From Paracidovorax anthurii (GTDB lineage: Bacteria > Pseudomonadota > Gammaproteobacteria > Burkholderiales > Burkholderiaceae_C): a DNA stretch of 64,000 bases. Positions 17,911 through 27,991 of the stretch are shown piece after piece. Location of the stretch: the NCBI RefSeq assembly GCF_003269065.1, contig NZ_QLTA01000006.1, positions 1 through 64,000 on the forward strand, in the 5' to 3' direction. Under the pieces are notes generated by a model, which worked only from the letters and a program-made list of their open reading frames with translations, was not told where the DNA came from and made no database searches. Position numbers and translations under genes: made by a program. Position 1 is the stretch's first letter, and every line of letters starts with the position of its first letter.

Positions 17911-18942
17911 TTAGAAGTTGTGCTGTATGCCAACCCCGGCCGCACGCACCACGTCATTGGCAACGCGGTTGTTCGGGTCGCTGCGGTCCAGGAAGACGTA
18001 TACGTTGGTGCGCTTGCTCAGGTTGTAGAGGTAGCCCACCTGGAATCGCCTGAGCTTGGCATCGCGGTTCGTCTGGACATCTTTGGTCATGTAGTTGCCC
18101 ACGACTTTCCCGTTCCCCAGGTCCCAGGACGCGCCGACGTAATGGACGTCCGTCTTGCTGCGCGATGTCGGGCCGCCCTGCGTGTTGTCCCGGTTGAAGA
18201 GCGCCCATGCACGGACAGCGCCGAAGTCGTAGGAGGCGACGGCCATCCACTTGTCCTTGACGTCGTTGACCAGGGCACCGCCCCGCTTCTTGTTCTGCCC
18301 ATAGCCCACGCCGAGTCCCAGGGGGCCGCTGCCTTCCCCGTAGCTGAGCGACACATCGGCCTGCTTGTAGTCGCTCTCGAAACGCACGGGCGTGTTGGCG
18401 GCCTCCGTGATGCCGTCGCCGTTGAGGTAGTAGCCCGCGCGGAAGACGAAGTTGTTGACGATGGGGCTCGCGTACCCCACCGCGTTCGATTCGCGCGTTC
18501 GTGCGTTCAGGATCGACGTGCCCACAGCCGTCGCGCCGGCATCGTGGATGACGAATTCCGTATGCCGCGTGACGAGGGCGTACAGCGGTGTCCGGGTCGG
18601 CGTGGCCGAGTCAAGGCGGCCGATGGCGACCGCGCCGAAGCCCCCGGCCAGGCCCACGTAGGAGTTCCGGAAGGCGGGGGTGGAGAGGCCGCCCGTGTCC
18701 GAGGAGACGCCCATCTCAAGGCCGAACTGCACCTTGAGTCCGTCGCCGAGATCCTCTACGCCGCGAAACCCCAGCCGGGAGGCGTTGCCGGTCATCTGCG
18801 TCGAAGAGACCGACCCGGTCTTGACGCGGTCGATGCTGGTGTCGATCCGTCCGTAGATCGTCACCGACGATTGCGCCGCGACCGTCATGGGCACGGCTGC
18901 GCAGGCCGCAAAAGTTATTACACACGCCGAATACCGTTTCAT
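17911..18942 (-). CDS. Outer-membrane general porin (OmpC/Omp32-like)
   Basis: 343 residues with a signal peptide ending VAAQSS and the beta-proteobacterial porin opening SSVTIYGRIDTSIDRV. Typical features are GNASRLGFRGVEDLG, NSYVGLAGGFGAVAIGRLDSATP (constriction loop 3 region), many alternating beta strands, and the C-terminal GIQHNF with terminal Phe needed for outer-membrane assembly. It forms a trimeric 16-strand channel for small anions. An AGGAG lies 10 bases before the ATG. The stop is 78 bases from the binding-protein gene on the same strand. Confidence 0.93.
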   Translation of the reverse strand: MKRYSACVITFAACAAVPMTVAAQSSVTIYGRIDTSIDRVKTGSVSSTQMTGNASRLGFRGVEDLGDGLKVQFGLEMGVSSDTGGLSTPAFRNSYVGLAGGFGAVAIGRLDSATPTRTPLYALVTRHTEFVIHDAGATAVGTSILNARTRESNAVGYASPIVNNFVFRAGYYLNGDGITEAANTPVRFESDYKQADVSLSYGEGSGPLGLGVGYGQNKKRGGALVNDVKDKWMAVASYDFGAVRAWALFNRDNTQGGPTSRSKTDVHYVGASWDLGNGKVVGNYMTKDVQTNRDAKLRRFQVGYLYNLSKRTNVYVFLDRSDPNNRVANDVVRAAGVGIQHNF

Positions 18943-19294
18943 AGCGCCTCACTCCTGATGATGTGGAATCGGCATCGCTGACGTAGCCGCTACCCGGGTC
19001 TCCCCAGCAGCGCAGCCTCCAGCGCGAGCCAGACTGGTGGCCGCTTCGATGGCTCATGTGGGATCTGCGGTGCTGGCGCTCGAAGGCCCGCGCCCCACGG
19101 GCGTGCCGGGCGCGGGGGCCCGGCGCAGGCCCGGGCAGAAGAGCGCCGGAGCGGTTCCGTGGCGGCGGTGGCTTCTCAAGGGACTTTTCACAAGGCGTTC
19201 CTCCAGGGGGTGCAAAGCGATGGACAAAAGCGATCCCTTCCGCCTGCGGATTGCGCGCAGGCGGTGGGCCGTGGAGAGGGGAAGACCTGGTGGG
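18943..19294. other. Non-coding interval between porin and hydrolase genes
   Basis: About 350 bases with no convincing gene, RNA or repeat. It must hold the porin promoter (leftward) and any end signal of the oligopeptide operon. No clear intrinsic terminator is visible after the hydrolase stop at 19295. Confidence 0.5.
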
Positions 19295-21208
19295 TCAGCC
19301 GCTGGCCATGGCAGCGGGCAGCGGCCGCAGGGCCTGGGGTTCAGCCACGCACAGCGTGACGCTGGAGGGGTGTTCCGGCGACAGGTGCAGGGTGTTCAAC
19401 GCCACGCGCTTCTCGCGCGCATCGGCGGCGGATTCGCCGCTGTTGGGGTTGACGTCGTACTTCGGGAAGTTGCTGCTCGCGATATCGAGCCGGATGCGGT
19501 GGCCCCGCTTGAACAGGTTGCAGGTGGCAAATGGTTCGATGGTGATCGCATAGACCTTGTGCGCTTCGAGCAGGCTGGCCTTTTCCCAGGACGCATGGAA
19601 GCGGCAGCGGAAGATGCCGTCCGTCAGGTTCAGGGCGTAGCCCTCGGGGTAGTCGGCGCTGGCGGGATAGACGTCGATCAGCTTCGCGGTGAAGTCGGTG
19701 TCGGGGCAGTCGGAGGAGATGAACAGCCTGACGGTCACCGGGCCGACGACGGCGAGGTCCTGTTCGAGCGGCGGGGTCTGGAACACCACGACGTCATCGC
19801 GCGAGGCCAGCGGCAGGCCGGGCTGCTGCACGCCGAAGAAGCGCGGGTCTTCGCGCTGATCGAAGCCGCCGCCCGCGAACACGGGCTGGCCCGACGTCAG
19901 CGAGCCGCCGATGGTGGGAACGGGGCGGTGCGGGTCGGACTGATAGCGGATCCGCGCGCCCTCGGCGGTGGGCACGGCGTGGTCCAGGCTGCCGTCGGCA
20001 TGCAGGTAGTAGGCGGTGGGCTGCGCTTGCGGCACGGGCCAGGCATCGGCCTGTATCCAGGCACCGCCGTGGTCGAAACGGCCTTGGGCATCGCGCCGGC
20101 CGCTGCCGCCGCCCATCAGGAACAGCCGCGCCGCCGGATCGGCCGCGATGCCCGGGTCGCGTCCTTGCAGCCAGCGCTGGAACCATGCCAGCCGGAAGCC
20201 CAGCCAATGGGCAGCGATATTGCCGTCGAACGCGGCGCGGGGGCCGAACTCCGCATCGCCGCTGTGGGTGGTGTTGCGGTCGCCGTGCAGCCACGGCCCA
20301 AGGACCAGGCGCACCGGCGATTGCCGGCCGCCGGTCAGGCCCGCATGGTTCTCCAGGGTGGTGCGTACGTAGGCGTCGTACCAGCTCGACATGAGCACCA
20401 CCGGAATGTCGGGGATGGCGTCGTAATAGCCCTCGGCATAAATGCCCAACTGGCGCCACGAAGCATCGAAGGTGTCCGCGCGCCACTGCCCGAACAGGTA
20501 GTCCTCGTACTCCGGCACGGCGGACAGCGGCGAATGGCCGGGCCGCCACGGCATGCGCGAGAACCATTGGCGGATGTCCTGCGCCTCCAGCGCGGCCAGC
20601 GTCACCGGATCCTGCTGCGCGGCCGGGCTGAGCTTGGCCTGCTTGAACGCCCAGGTGGCCTGCTTGAGCTCGAAGGCGCCGGATTGCCGGATGCCGCACT
20701 GGTAGCCGTTGGAAAAACCGCCCGAGTCCAGCACCATGCACGCCAGTCCCGGAGGGCTCATGCAGGCCAGCGCCATCTGCGTGTGCGCGGCATACGACAG
20801 CCCCATGGTGCCGACCTTGCCGTTGCACCAGGGCTGCGCCAGGATCCAGGCGAGCGTGTCGAAGCCGTCCGGCCCCTCGGCGAGGTATTTGGTGAAGTGG
20901 CCCTCCGAGCCGTAGCGGCCGCGGCAATCCTGGTACACCACGGCGAATCCGTGGTCCACGAAATAGCGGGCCACGTCCGGGCGGGGAACGCCGATCCGGT
21001 CGCCGATCTGCTCGGCGCGCGAGACGCCGGACTTGTCATAGGGCGTGCGCTCCAGGATGACCGGCAGCGGCGCGTCGCGGCCCGGCCGGTAGCCGGCCGG
21101 CAGGTGCACGTCGGTGGCCAGGCGCACGCCGTCGCGCATGCGCACCATCTGGTCCTGCAGCACGAAGGCCGTGCGTGACGGGGAAGTCGTGGCATCGGGC
21201 TGGGTCAT
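19295..21208 (-). CDS. CocE/NonD-family alpha/beta hydrolase (X-Pro dipeptidyl-peptidase-like)
   Basis: 637 residues. The N-terminal alpha/beta hydrolase domain has RMRDGVRLATDVHLPAG, VYQDCRGRYGSEG and the nucleophile elbow GLSYAA near residue 142 (family GxSYxG). A C-terminal jelly-roll domain (about 400-630) reads PVTVRLFISSDCPDTDFTAKL and ends DIASSNFPKYDVNPNSGE. Relatives cleave cocaine esters, cephalosporin esters or X-Pro peptides. The start overlaps the binding-protein stop (ATGA), so it is the last gene of the peptide-transport operon, suggesting it processes the imported substrate. No signal peptide is seen, so it should be cytoplasmic. Confidence 0.88.
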   Translation of the reverse strand: MTQPDATTSPSRTAFVLQDQMVRMRDGVRLATDVHLPAGYRPGRDAPLPVILERTPYDKSGVSRAEQIGDRIGVPRPDVARYFVDHGFAVVYQDCRGRYGSEGHFTKYLAEGPDGFDTLAWILAQPWCNGKVGTMGLSYAAHTQMALACMSPPGLACMVLDSGGFSNGYQCGIRQSGAFELKQATWAFKQAKLSPAAQQDPVTLAALEAQDIRQWFSRMPWRPGHSPLSAVPEYEDYLFGQWRADTFDASWRQLGIYAEGYYDAIPDIPVVLMSSWYDAYVRTTLENHAGLTGGRQSPVRLVLGPWLHGDRNTTHSGDAEFGPRAAFDGNIAAHWLGFRLAWFQRWLQGRDPGIAADPAARLFLMGGGSGRRDAQGRFDHGGAWIQADAWPVPQAQPTAYYLHADGSLDHAVPTAEGARIRYQSDPHRPVPTIGGSLTSGQPVFAGGGFDQREDPRFFGVQQPGLPLASRDDVVVFQTPPLEQDLAVVGPVTVRLFISSDCPDTDFTAKLIDVYPASADYPEGYALNLTDGIFRCRFHASWEKASLLEAHKVYAITIEPFATCNLFKRGHRIRLDIASSNFPKYDVNPNSGESAADAREKRVALNTLHLSPEHPSSVTLCVAEPQALRPLPAAMASG

Positions 21209-22812
21209 TTCGTTTCCTGGATGTACAGCATGGAGGTGCGTTCGAGCTTGTTGGCGCGGATGGTCGTGCCGTCGCGCGCGGCCCAGAAGACCACCGGGAA
21301 ATACAGCGGCACGATGCCGGCGTCGTTGAACCCGGCCTCCGCGGCCTGGCGCAGCAGCGCGTCTCGGCGTGCGGGGTTGAACTCCACGGCGGCCTGCGCC
21401 AGCAGGCGGTCGAGGGCCGGGTTGGAGTAGCGCGAGCGGTTGAAGGCGCCGGTCCCCGCGGTCTTGTCGTAGGTGGCCAGCACGTTGGTCAGGCCGTTGG
21501 TCGAGTCCCCCGTGGTGTTGCCGTAGGAGAAGATGAAGGCGCTGTATTGCTGCTTGCCGCTGGCGCCCGCGTAGACGTTGTAGGGCTGGGTCACCACGCC
21601 GTTGATGCGCAGCCCGGCACGCGCCATCATCTGCGCCAGGGCTTGCGCCAGGTCGCTGTCGCCCGCAAAGCGGTCGTTAGACGAATGGATGGTCAGCCCG
21701 AAGCCTTGGGGGTAGCCGGCCTCGGCCAGCAGCGCGCGCGCGCCGGCAAGGTCGTAGGCGGGGGGCGGGAGCGTCGGTGTGTAGCCGCCCAGCCCTTCGG
21801 GGACCATCTGTCCGGCGGGCACGCCCGCGCCGCTGAGCAGGCGCGCGGTGATCGGCTCGCGCATGAACATCTTCGAGATGGCCTGGCGCACGCGCACATC
21901 CTTCAAGGGGTTGACCTGCAGGGGCCGGCCTTGGGCGTCGGTGACGAACGGGCTGACATCGCGTGCCGAATCCAGCGCCAGGTAGATCAGTCGCGCCGAT
22001 GCCGTGCTGAACAGCGTGAAGCCCCGCTTGCCCTTCAGGCTCTTCGTGTCGGTGGGGGGCACGCTGTCGATCAGATCGACGGAGCCGGACAGCAGTGCCG
22101 AGATGCGCGCCGCGTCGTTTGAGATATAGCGGATCAGCACGCGGTCGAAGTCCGGCCGGGCACCCCAGTAGTGCTCGTTGCGCTCCAGCTCCAGGCTGTC
22201 GCCGGGCTGCCAGCGCTTGAATCGGTAGGGGCCGGTGCCGACGGTCGCCGCGCCCGAGTTGAAGTCTTCCGAGCGTTTCCCCTGCGCTGCATGGCGCGAC
22301 ACGATGTAGACCAGCCCGATCTGCTCCATCAGGTCTGGCGTGGGCTCCTTGGTGCGAATGCGCAAGGTCAGCGGGTCCACGACCTGGATGCTGGCGATGG
22401 TGCGCACGGCGCCGGTGAACGGCGCCGGGCTGTTGGGCACCTTGGGCGCGCGGTCCAGAGAGAACACCACGTCGTCGGCGGTGAACCGCGTGCCGTCATG
22501 GAACTGCACGCCCGGCCGCAGCCGGATCTCCCAGAGCGTGGGCTCCAGCACGCGCCAGGAGATCGCCAGGCCCGGGCGCAACTGCATGTTCTCGTCGCTG
22601 GAGACCAGGCGCTCGAAGATGTTCTCGGCGGCGGCCTGGTTGTTGCCGGTGCGGGAGAACAGCGGGTCCATCGACGAGGGCTCGCTCGAATGGCCGATGG
22701 TCAGCAGCGGCCGCGCGAAGGCGGCCGTCGAGGCCAGCAGCGCCAGCGCCAGGGCGGCGTGCAGCGCGCCGCGGATCAGGGGAGGGGTGGGCTTCATGAT
22801 GGCAGGGCTCAT
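21205..22812 (-). CDS. Dipeptide/oligopeptide ABC transporter, periplasmic binding protein
   Basis: 535 residues from the ATG at 22812, which overlaps the upstream ATPase stop (ATGA); a second ATG at 22797 is possible. The signal peptide ends near STAAFARP. The family-5 solute-binding fold is clear: TIGHSSEPSSMDPLFSRTGNN, the signature FHDGTRFTADDVVFSLDR, VGTGPYRFKRW, and the C-terminal GIVPLYFPVVFWAAR. It delivers peptides or peptide-like ligands (nickel and opine ligands also occur in this family) to the adjacent permease. Ligand not predictable. Confidence 0.92.
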   Translation of the reverse strand: MSPAIMKPTPPLIRGALHAALALALLASTAAFARPLLTIGHSSEPSSMDPLFSRTGNNQAAAENIFERLVSSDENMQLRPGLAISWRVLEPTLWEIRLRPGVQFHDGTRFTADDVVFSLDRAPKVPNSPAPFTGAVRTIASIQVVDPLTLRIRTKEPTPDLMEQIGLVYIVSRHAAQGKRSEDFNSGAATVGTGPYRFKRWQPGDSLELERNEHYWGARPDFDRVLIRYISNDAARISALLSGSVDLIDSVPPTDTKSLKGKRGFTLFSTASARLIYLALDSARDVSPFVTDAQGRPLQVNPLKDVRVRQAISKMFMREPITARLLSGAGVPAGQMVPEGLGGYTPTLPPPAYDLAGARALLAEAGYPQGFGLTIHSSNDRFAGDSDLAQALAQMMARAGLRINGVVTQPYNVYAGASGKQQYSAFIFSYGNTTGDSTNGLTNVLATYDKTAGTGAFNRSRYSNPALDRLLAQAAVEFNPARRDALLRQAAEAGFNDAGIVPLYFPVVFWAARDGTTIRANKLERTSMLYIQETK

Positions 22813-23828
22813 GGGTTCGCGCCGGATGGCGCGTTGTCCAGCAGGTGGCACGCGGCGTGCTGGCCGCCGCCGACCGCGCGCAGCAGCGGCTGCTCGGTCT
22901 TGCACCGCGCCATGGCGTGGGGGCAGCGCGGGTGGAAATGGCAGCCTGCGGGCGGGTTCAGTGGCGAGGGGATTTCGCCCTGGATCGCATGGAAGCGCCG
23001 CTTGCGGTTGGACAGGCGTGGGACCTCATCCAGCAGCGCCTGCGTGTAGGGGTGGCGGGGTGCCTCGAAGACCTCGTCGGTGGGGCCGGACTCGACGATG
23101 CGGCCCAGGTACATGATCACCGTGCGGTCGCTGATGCGTTGCACCACACCCAGGTCGTGGCTGATGAACAGGTAGGTCAGCCCCAGGTCCTGGCGCAGGT
23201 CCATGAACAGATTCAGGATCTGGGCCTGGATGGAGACGTCCAGCGCCGCGATCGATTCGTCGCAGATCAGGAACTGCGGCTTGACGGCCAGGGCCCGGCC
23301 GATGCCCACGCGCTGGCGCTGGCCGCCCGAGAACTGGTGCGGGAAGCGATTGCGGAAGTCGGGGTTGAGCCCCACGCGCTGCATCACCTCGACCACATAG
23401 TCGTCGCAGTCGCGCCGGGCGACGATGCCGTGGGCCACCGGTGCCTCGCCGATGATGTCGCGCACCCGCTTGCGCGGATTGAGCGACGACATCGGGTCCT
23501 GGAAGATCATCTGCGTGGCCATGCGCTGCGCGTGCGCGGCGCGGCCCGCGAGGCTGGCGAGTTCGCCGGCCGGCGTCTGGATGGTGCCCGAGGTGGCAGG
23601 CAGGATGCCGGCCAGCACCCGGCCCAGCGTGGATTTGCCGCAGCCGGACTCGCCCACCAGACCCACGACCTCGCCCTGGTGGATGGTCAGGTCGATGCGG
23701 TCCACGGCATGCACGGTATGGGCGGCGACCTTGGCGCCCAGCAGGCCGGCCAGGCGTTCGGCGTAGTCGGGTCGCTTGACGAACAGGCGCGACACCTGGT
23801 GGGCCTGCATCAGGATCGGCGTGTTCAC
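22809..23828 (-). CDS. Oligopeptide ABC transporter ATP-binding protein (DppF-type)
   Basis: 339 residues from a GTG at 23828 that overlaps the preceding stop (GTGA); an ATG six codons on is the alternative. Walker A is GESGCGKST, the signature is FSGGQRQR, Walker B is FLICDESIAALD, and the switch His is in LFISHDLG. The C-terminal oligopeptide-type extension holds a CxFxPRCPHAxxxC motif, likely an Fe-S-type cysteine cluster (CHFHPRCPHAMARC). It partners with the DppD-type ATPase to power import. Confidence 0.94.
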   Translation of the reverse strand: MNTPILMQAHQVSRLFVKRPDYAERLAGLLGAKVAAHTVHAVDRIDLTIHQGEVVGLVGESGCGKSTLGRVLAGILPATSGTIQTPAGELASLAGRAAHAQRMATQMIFQDPMSSLNPRKRVRDIIGEAPVAHGIVARRDCDDYVVEVMQRVGLNPDFRNRFPHQFSGGQRQRVGIGRALAVKPQFLICDESIAALDVSIQAQILNLFMDLRQDLGLTYLFISHDLGVVQRISDRTVIMYLGRIVESGPTDEVFEAPRHPYTQALLDEVPRLSNRKRRFHAIQGEIPSPLNPPAGCHFHPRCPHAMARCKTEQPLLRAVGGGQHAACHLLDNAPSGANP

Positions 23829-24811
23829 AGAAGGGCTCCTGTCTGGGGATGGAAGCAGCGGTAGCTGCGGCCGCCGCCCGTGTCGAGGGGGGGCTGCTCC
23901 GCGCGGCAACGCTCCGAGGCGTGTCCGCAACGCGGGTTGAAGGCGCAGCCTGGCGGCAGCGCGAGCGGCGAGGGCGCCATGCCGGGAATCTGGTAGAGCC
24001 GGTCGCCGGCGCGATCGTTGCTGGGCACCGAGCCGATCAGGCCGATGGTGTAGGGATGGCGCGGGCGGTCCAGGATGTCGTCGGTGCCGCCGGATTCGAC
24101 GACGCGTCCGGCATACATGACGCAGACGCGATCCGCCAGGCCGGCGACCACCGCCAGGTCGTGGCTGACCCACACCATGGCGGTTCCGGTCTCGGCGCAC
24201 AGCTTCTGCATCTCGGCCAGGATCTGGGCCTGGATCGTCACGTCCAGTGCGGTCGTGGGCTCGTCGGCGATGATCAGGTCGGGCTTGTGCAGCATGGCGA
24301 TGGCGATCGCCACCCGCTGGCGCATGCCGCCGGAGAGCTGGTGCGGATAGGCCTTCATGCGTTCGGCGGGCGACGGGATGCCCACGGCGGCCAGCGTGTC
24401 GCGCGCGCGGTCCCAGGCCGCTTTGCGGCTGCAGCGCTCATGGCTGAGCACGGTCTCGACCATCTGGCTCTCGATGCGGAAGACCGGGTTCAAGGTCATC
24501 ATCGGGTCCTGGAAAATCATGGCGATGCGGTTGCCACGCAACTGCCGGAGTTCTTCCCGGGACAAGGTCGCCAAGTCGGTCCCCTTGAACAGGATCTGGC
24601 CGCCGTCGATGCGGCCTGGCGGGTCGATCAGGCCCAGGATGGAAAAGCCGGTGATGGATTTGCCCGAGCCCGATTCGCCGACCAGGCCGAGGATTTCCCC
24701 GGGATGCACGTCGAAGCTCACATCGTCCACGGCGCGCACCAGGCCGGCGCGCGTGTGGAACCAGGTGCGCAGGTTGCGCACGGAAAGCGTGGGGGTGGTG
24801 GTTGAAGTCAT
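23825..24811 (-). CDS. Oligopeptide ABC transporter ATP-binding protein (DppD-type)
   Basis: 328 residues. Walker A is GESGSGKS, the Q-loop is [11 protein letters not shown], the signature is LSGGMRQRV, Walker B is [12 protein letters not shown], and the switch is VSHDLAVV. The C-terminal oligopeptide/dipeptide domain has [14 protein letters not shown]. It follows the permease gene by 8 bases and is coupled to the DppF-type gene by GTGA. Confidence 0.94.
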   Translation of the reverse strand: MTSTTTPTLSVRNLRTWFHTRAGLVRAVDDVSFDVHPGEILGLVGESGSGKSITGFSILGLIDPPGRIDGGQILFKGTDLATLSREELRQLRGNRIAMIFQDPMMTLNPVFRIESQMVETVLSHERCSRKAAWDRARDTLAAVGIPSPAERMKAYPHQLSGGMRQRVAIAIAMLHKPDLIIADEPTTALDVTIQAQILAEMQKLCAETGTAMVWVSHDLAVVAGLADRVCVMYAGRVVESGGTDDILDRPRHPYTIGLIGSVPSNDRAGDRLYQIPGMAPSPLALPPGCAFNPRCGHASERCRAEQPPLDTGGGRSYRCFHPQTGALL

Positions 24812-24819
24812 GGGGCTTC

Positions 24820-25728
24820 CTATTTCTGCAGGCGCGGGTTGAGCGCCTCGCGCACGCGATCGCCCACGATGTTCATGGTGAAGACCACGGCCAGCAGCAG
24901 CACGCCAGGGAACACGCTGATCCAGTAGAGGCCCGCGAGCATCTGCTGGTAGCCGTTGGCGATCAGCAGGCCCAGCGACGGCTCGGTGACGGGCAGGCCG
25001 ATGCCCAGGAAGCTCAGCGTGGCCTCGGCCGCGATGGCGTTGGCGGTCTGGATCATCGCGATGACGATCACGGGCGGAATGCAGTTGGGCAGCAGTTGGG
25101 AGAAGAGCGCGCGCCGGTGGCTCAGGCCCAGGCAGAGCGCCGCTTCCATGTACTCCTTGCGGCGTTCGACGACGGCCGTGGCGCGCACCGCTCGGGCGAA
25201 GTAGGCCCACTGCACGACCACCAGCGCGAGGATCACCTTGTCCACGCCCTGGCCCAGGATGGCCAGCATCATCAGCGCCACCAGGATGGTGGGAAAGCCC
25301 AGCATCAGATCGACCAGCCGCATGATCAGCGCATCGACACGGCCGCCGAAGTAGGCGGCGGTCAGCCCCAGCACGGTGCCCACGGCCATCGCGAACAGGC
25401 CGCTGAGCACGCCCACGCTCAGGCTGGTGCGCAGGCCGTACATCATGGCCGACAGCATGTCGCGGCCCTGGGCGTCGGTGCCGACCCAGTAGATATCGCC
25501 GTAAACCCCCTGGCTGCCCGGCGGCAGGCGGCCGTCCAGGATGGTGATGGCGGCCAGGTCGTACGGGTTCTGCGGCGCGATCCAGGGCGCGAGGATCGCC
25601 GCCAGGACCAGCACCAGGAAGATGGCCGCGGCCAGGGTGGCGGGGCGGCTGTCGAGCACGCCGTGCACCGCCTGGCCGAACGTGGTGTCGCGGCTGGGCA
25701 GCAGCTTCTTGAAGACAGGGGAGTTCAT
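24820..25728 (-). CDS. Oligopeptide ABC transporter permease (DppC-type)
   Basis: 302 residues with six predicted transmembrane helices and the N-terminal OppC-type cap (LVLVLAAILAPWIAPQNPYDL ... HWVGTD-like VGTDAQGRDMLS). The EAA loop is present as EYMEAALCLGLSHRRALFSQLLPN, which contacts the ATPases. The start overlaps the stop of the DppB-type gene (ATGA). Confidence 0.93.
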   Translation of the reverse strand: MNSPVFKKLLPSRDTTFGQAVHGVLDSRPATLAAAIFLVLVLAAILAPWIAPQNPYDLAAITILDGRLPPGSQGVYGDIYWVGTDAQGRDMLSAMMYGLRTSLSVGVLSGLFAMAVGTVLGLTAAYFGGRVDALIMRLVDLMLGFPTILVALMMLAILGQGVDKVILALVVVQWAYFARAVRATAVVERRKEYMEAALCLGLSHRRALFSQLLPNCIPPVIVIAMIQTANAIAAEATLSFLGIGLPVTEPSLGLLIANGYQQMLAGLYWISVFPGVLLLAVVFTMNIVGDRVREALNPRLQK

Positions 25729-26699
25729 TCGGAGGCTCCCACGCGGACACGGGGATCCAGGATGGAATAGAGGATGTCCACCAGCAGGTTCAGCGTGATG
25801 AACATGGCGACGACGATCAGCAGGTAGGCCACCACGACCGGGCGGTCCAGCTTCATGATGCTGTCGATGATCAGCTTGCCCACGCCGGGCCAGGCGAAGA
25901 TGGTCTCGGTGACGGTGGCGAAGGCGATGAGCGAGCCGAACTCCATGCCCACGACCGTCACGATCGGGATCAGGATGTTCTTGAGCACGTGCACGTAGAT
26001 CACGCGCGATTCGCGCAATCCCTTGGCCCGCGCGAATTTCACGTAGTCCAGCGGCATGGTCTCGCGCACGCCGCTGCGTGTCAGGCGCACGATCAGCGCG
26101 ATCTTGAACAGCGCCAGGTTGAGCGCCGGCAGGATCAGGTGGCGGATGCCGTCCCACGACGCGAGACTGGTGTGCACGCCCAGAACCTCGCCCGTGGCGC
26201 CGCGCCCGGTGGACGGCAGCCAGCCGAGCGTGACGGAGAAGATCAGCACCAGCATGATGCCCTGCCAGAAATTGGGCAGGCTGAAGCCGAGAATCGAGCC
26301 CGTCATGATGCCGCGGTCCAGCGCGGAATCGGGCTTCAGTCCGGCCACCAGGCCCAGCGGCAGGCCGACGAGCAGCGCCAGCAGCAGCGCCACGAAGGCC
26401 AGTTCCAGGGTGGCGGGCAGCCGCTGCAGGATCAGCTGGATCGCCGGCTGGTTGAAGACGAACGAGTGGCCCAGGTCGCCCTGCAGCGCGTTGCCGACGA
26501 ACTTCAGGTACTGCTGGTGCAGCGGAAGATCCAGGCCCAGCGAGTGGACCGCCTGGGCGATTTCGGCCTGCGACGCATCGGCGGGCACCAGGATCTCGAT
26601 CGGATCTCCGATGGCATATACCCCCGCGAAGACGATCAGCGAGGTCAGCACCAGGATCACGAGGCTCTGGCAGAGCCGGCGGATGATGAACGCGGTCAT
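25725..26699 (-). CDS. Oligopeptide ABC transporter permease (DppB-type)
   Basis: 324 residues, first gene of the operon. The N-terminus MTAFIIRRLCQSLVILVLTSLIVF is the DppB/OppB entry helix. YLKFVGNALQGDLGHSF is a family hallmark, and the EAA loop reads YVKFARAKGLRESRVIYVHVLKN. Six transmembrane helices are predicted. The promoter should lie in the 250 bases shared with the divergent LysR gene. Confidence 0.93.
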   Translation of the reverse strand: MTAFIIRRLCQSLVILVLTSLIVFAGVYAIGDPIEILVPADASQAEIAQAVHSLGLDLPLHQQYLKFVGNALQGDLGHSFVFNQPAIQLILQRLPATLELAFVALLLALLVGLPLGLVAGLKPDSALDRGIMTGSILGFSLPNFWQGIMLVLIFSVTLGWLPSTGRGATGEVLGVHTSLASWDGIRHLILPALNLALFKIALIVRLTRSGVRETMPLDYVKFARAKGLRESRVIYVHVLKNILIPIVTVVGMEFGSLIAFATVTETIFAWPGVGKLIIDSIMKLDRPVVVAYLLIVVAMFITLNLLVDILYSILDPRVRVGASE

Positions 26700-26949
26700 G
26701 GCGTGTCGCGGCGACCGGGATCGTGGCGGGGAATGGCGCGCATCTTGCTCTCCTTGCCGGTCGTGGCCGGCGCTATTCGCATGTATGTGTGTCAGGGATT
26801 CGTGAATGACCAGAATCCGAACAGGGCGAATAATCCTGCGATCCCGCAGGCCGGACAACGTTATGCAGAGCCGGTATTTGGCTATGTGAATTGCGACAAA
26901 GTGAGTGTTAACCCTTGGTCTTCCATCGCGGTGCTTTCCAGACGACGCC

Positions 26950-27912
26950 ATGAATTTCAAACAGCTCGAAGCGTTTCTCGCCTTCATGAACACCGGATCG
27001 ACCATCGAGGCAGCGCAGCGCCTGGGGACGTCGCAGCCAGCCGTCAGCCGCCTGTTGAGCCAGTTCGAGGACGATCTGGGCGTGCCGCTCTTCCTGCGCC
27101 GCAAGGGGCGCCTGCATCCCACCCACGAGGCGGAGGTTCTGTTGCCGGACGTGCAGAGCATGGTCTCTGGCGCGGGGTCGCTGCAGCGCCACGTGAATCA
27201 GTTGCGGCTGGGCGGGCAGCGTCGCACGCTGCTGCGGGTGCACGTGCCCAGCACGGTGGCGCAAGCGGTCATGCCCGGCGTGGCGGAGGCCTTCCTCGAT
27301 GACCACCCCGACGTGGCCCTGGAAGTGCTGGCCGGAACCTATGAAAGCGGCGAGGTCGCGATCCTCGGCCGCGAGACCGATCTGGCACTGGTGCGATCGC
27401 CGCCGCTCAATTCGGGGCTGGCCATGGTGCTTGAACTCGCCACCGAGGCGGTCTGTGTCATGCCGGCCGGGCATCCGCTGCAAGACCTCAAGACGGTGTC
27501 CTGTGCCGATCTGATCGATATCGATCTGGTGCTTCTGGGGCGCCAGCGCTCGTTGCGCCAGCAGATCGACCAAGTGTTCCGCAAGGCGCGGATGATGCCG
27601 CAGATCCGCGCCGAGGTGCATTCCGTCGAAATGGCCTGCCGCTTCGCGGCGCAGGGGCTGGGGGTGTCCATCGTCAACGGCCTGTTTGCGCACTTGTGCC
27701 AGGACATGGGCATTGTCTGCCGGCCATTCCGGCCGCGCATTGACTACTGTCTGGGAATGGCCACGCTGGCCGGGCAATCGCCGGACCCGCTGGTGCCCGA
27801 AATGGCAACGCGCATCCTGGACGCCATGGCGCATCGCGCAGGCGCCCATGCCTTCACCGTGGGCACAACGCACTCGGGCAGTGAATCGCTCGCTGCGGGA
27901 ATCGCGGCTTGA
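26950..27912 (+). CDS. LysR-family transcriptional regulator
   Basis: 320 residues from MNFKQLEAFLAFMNTGS. The N-terminal winged HTH (SIxxAAxRLGTSQPAVSRLLSQFEDDLGVPLFLRR) is typical, followed by a periplasmic-binding-like effector domain (about 90-300). It is transcribed divergently from the peptide ABC operon with 250 bases between, the classical arrangement for a LysR protein controlling its neighbour. No obvious T-N11-A palindrome was singled out in the gap. Confidence 0.93.
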   Translation: MNFKQLEAFLAFMNTGSTIEAAQRLGTSQPAVSRLLSQFEDDLGVPLFLRRKGRLHPTHEAEVLLPDVQSMVSGAGSLQRHVNQLRLGGQRRTLLRVHVPSTVAQAVMPGVAEAFLDDHPDVALEVLAGTYESGEVAILGRETDLALVRSPPLNSGLAMVLELATEAVCVMPAGHPLQDLKTVSCADLIDIDLVLLGRQRSLRQQIDQVFRKARMMPQIRAEVHSVEMACRFAAQGLGVSIVNGLFAHLCQDMGIVCRPFRPRIDYCLGMATLAGQSPDPLVPEMATRILDAMAHRAGAHAFTVGTTHSGSESLAAGIAA

Positions 27913-27991
27913 GTTCGTAACTGCGCGGCGAACCGGGCTGGCGGTTGCCGGCAGCCGCCGTTTCCCCGCCGAGCACGTCTGCCAAGGTGTT

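Noticed and set aside
19037-21178. 713-codon forward open frame opposite the CocE-type hydrolase
   Set aside because: It mirrors a well-supported hydrolase gene and lacks recognisable domains; it is an antisense shadow.
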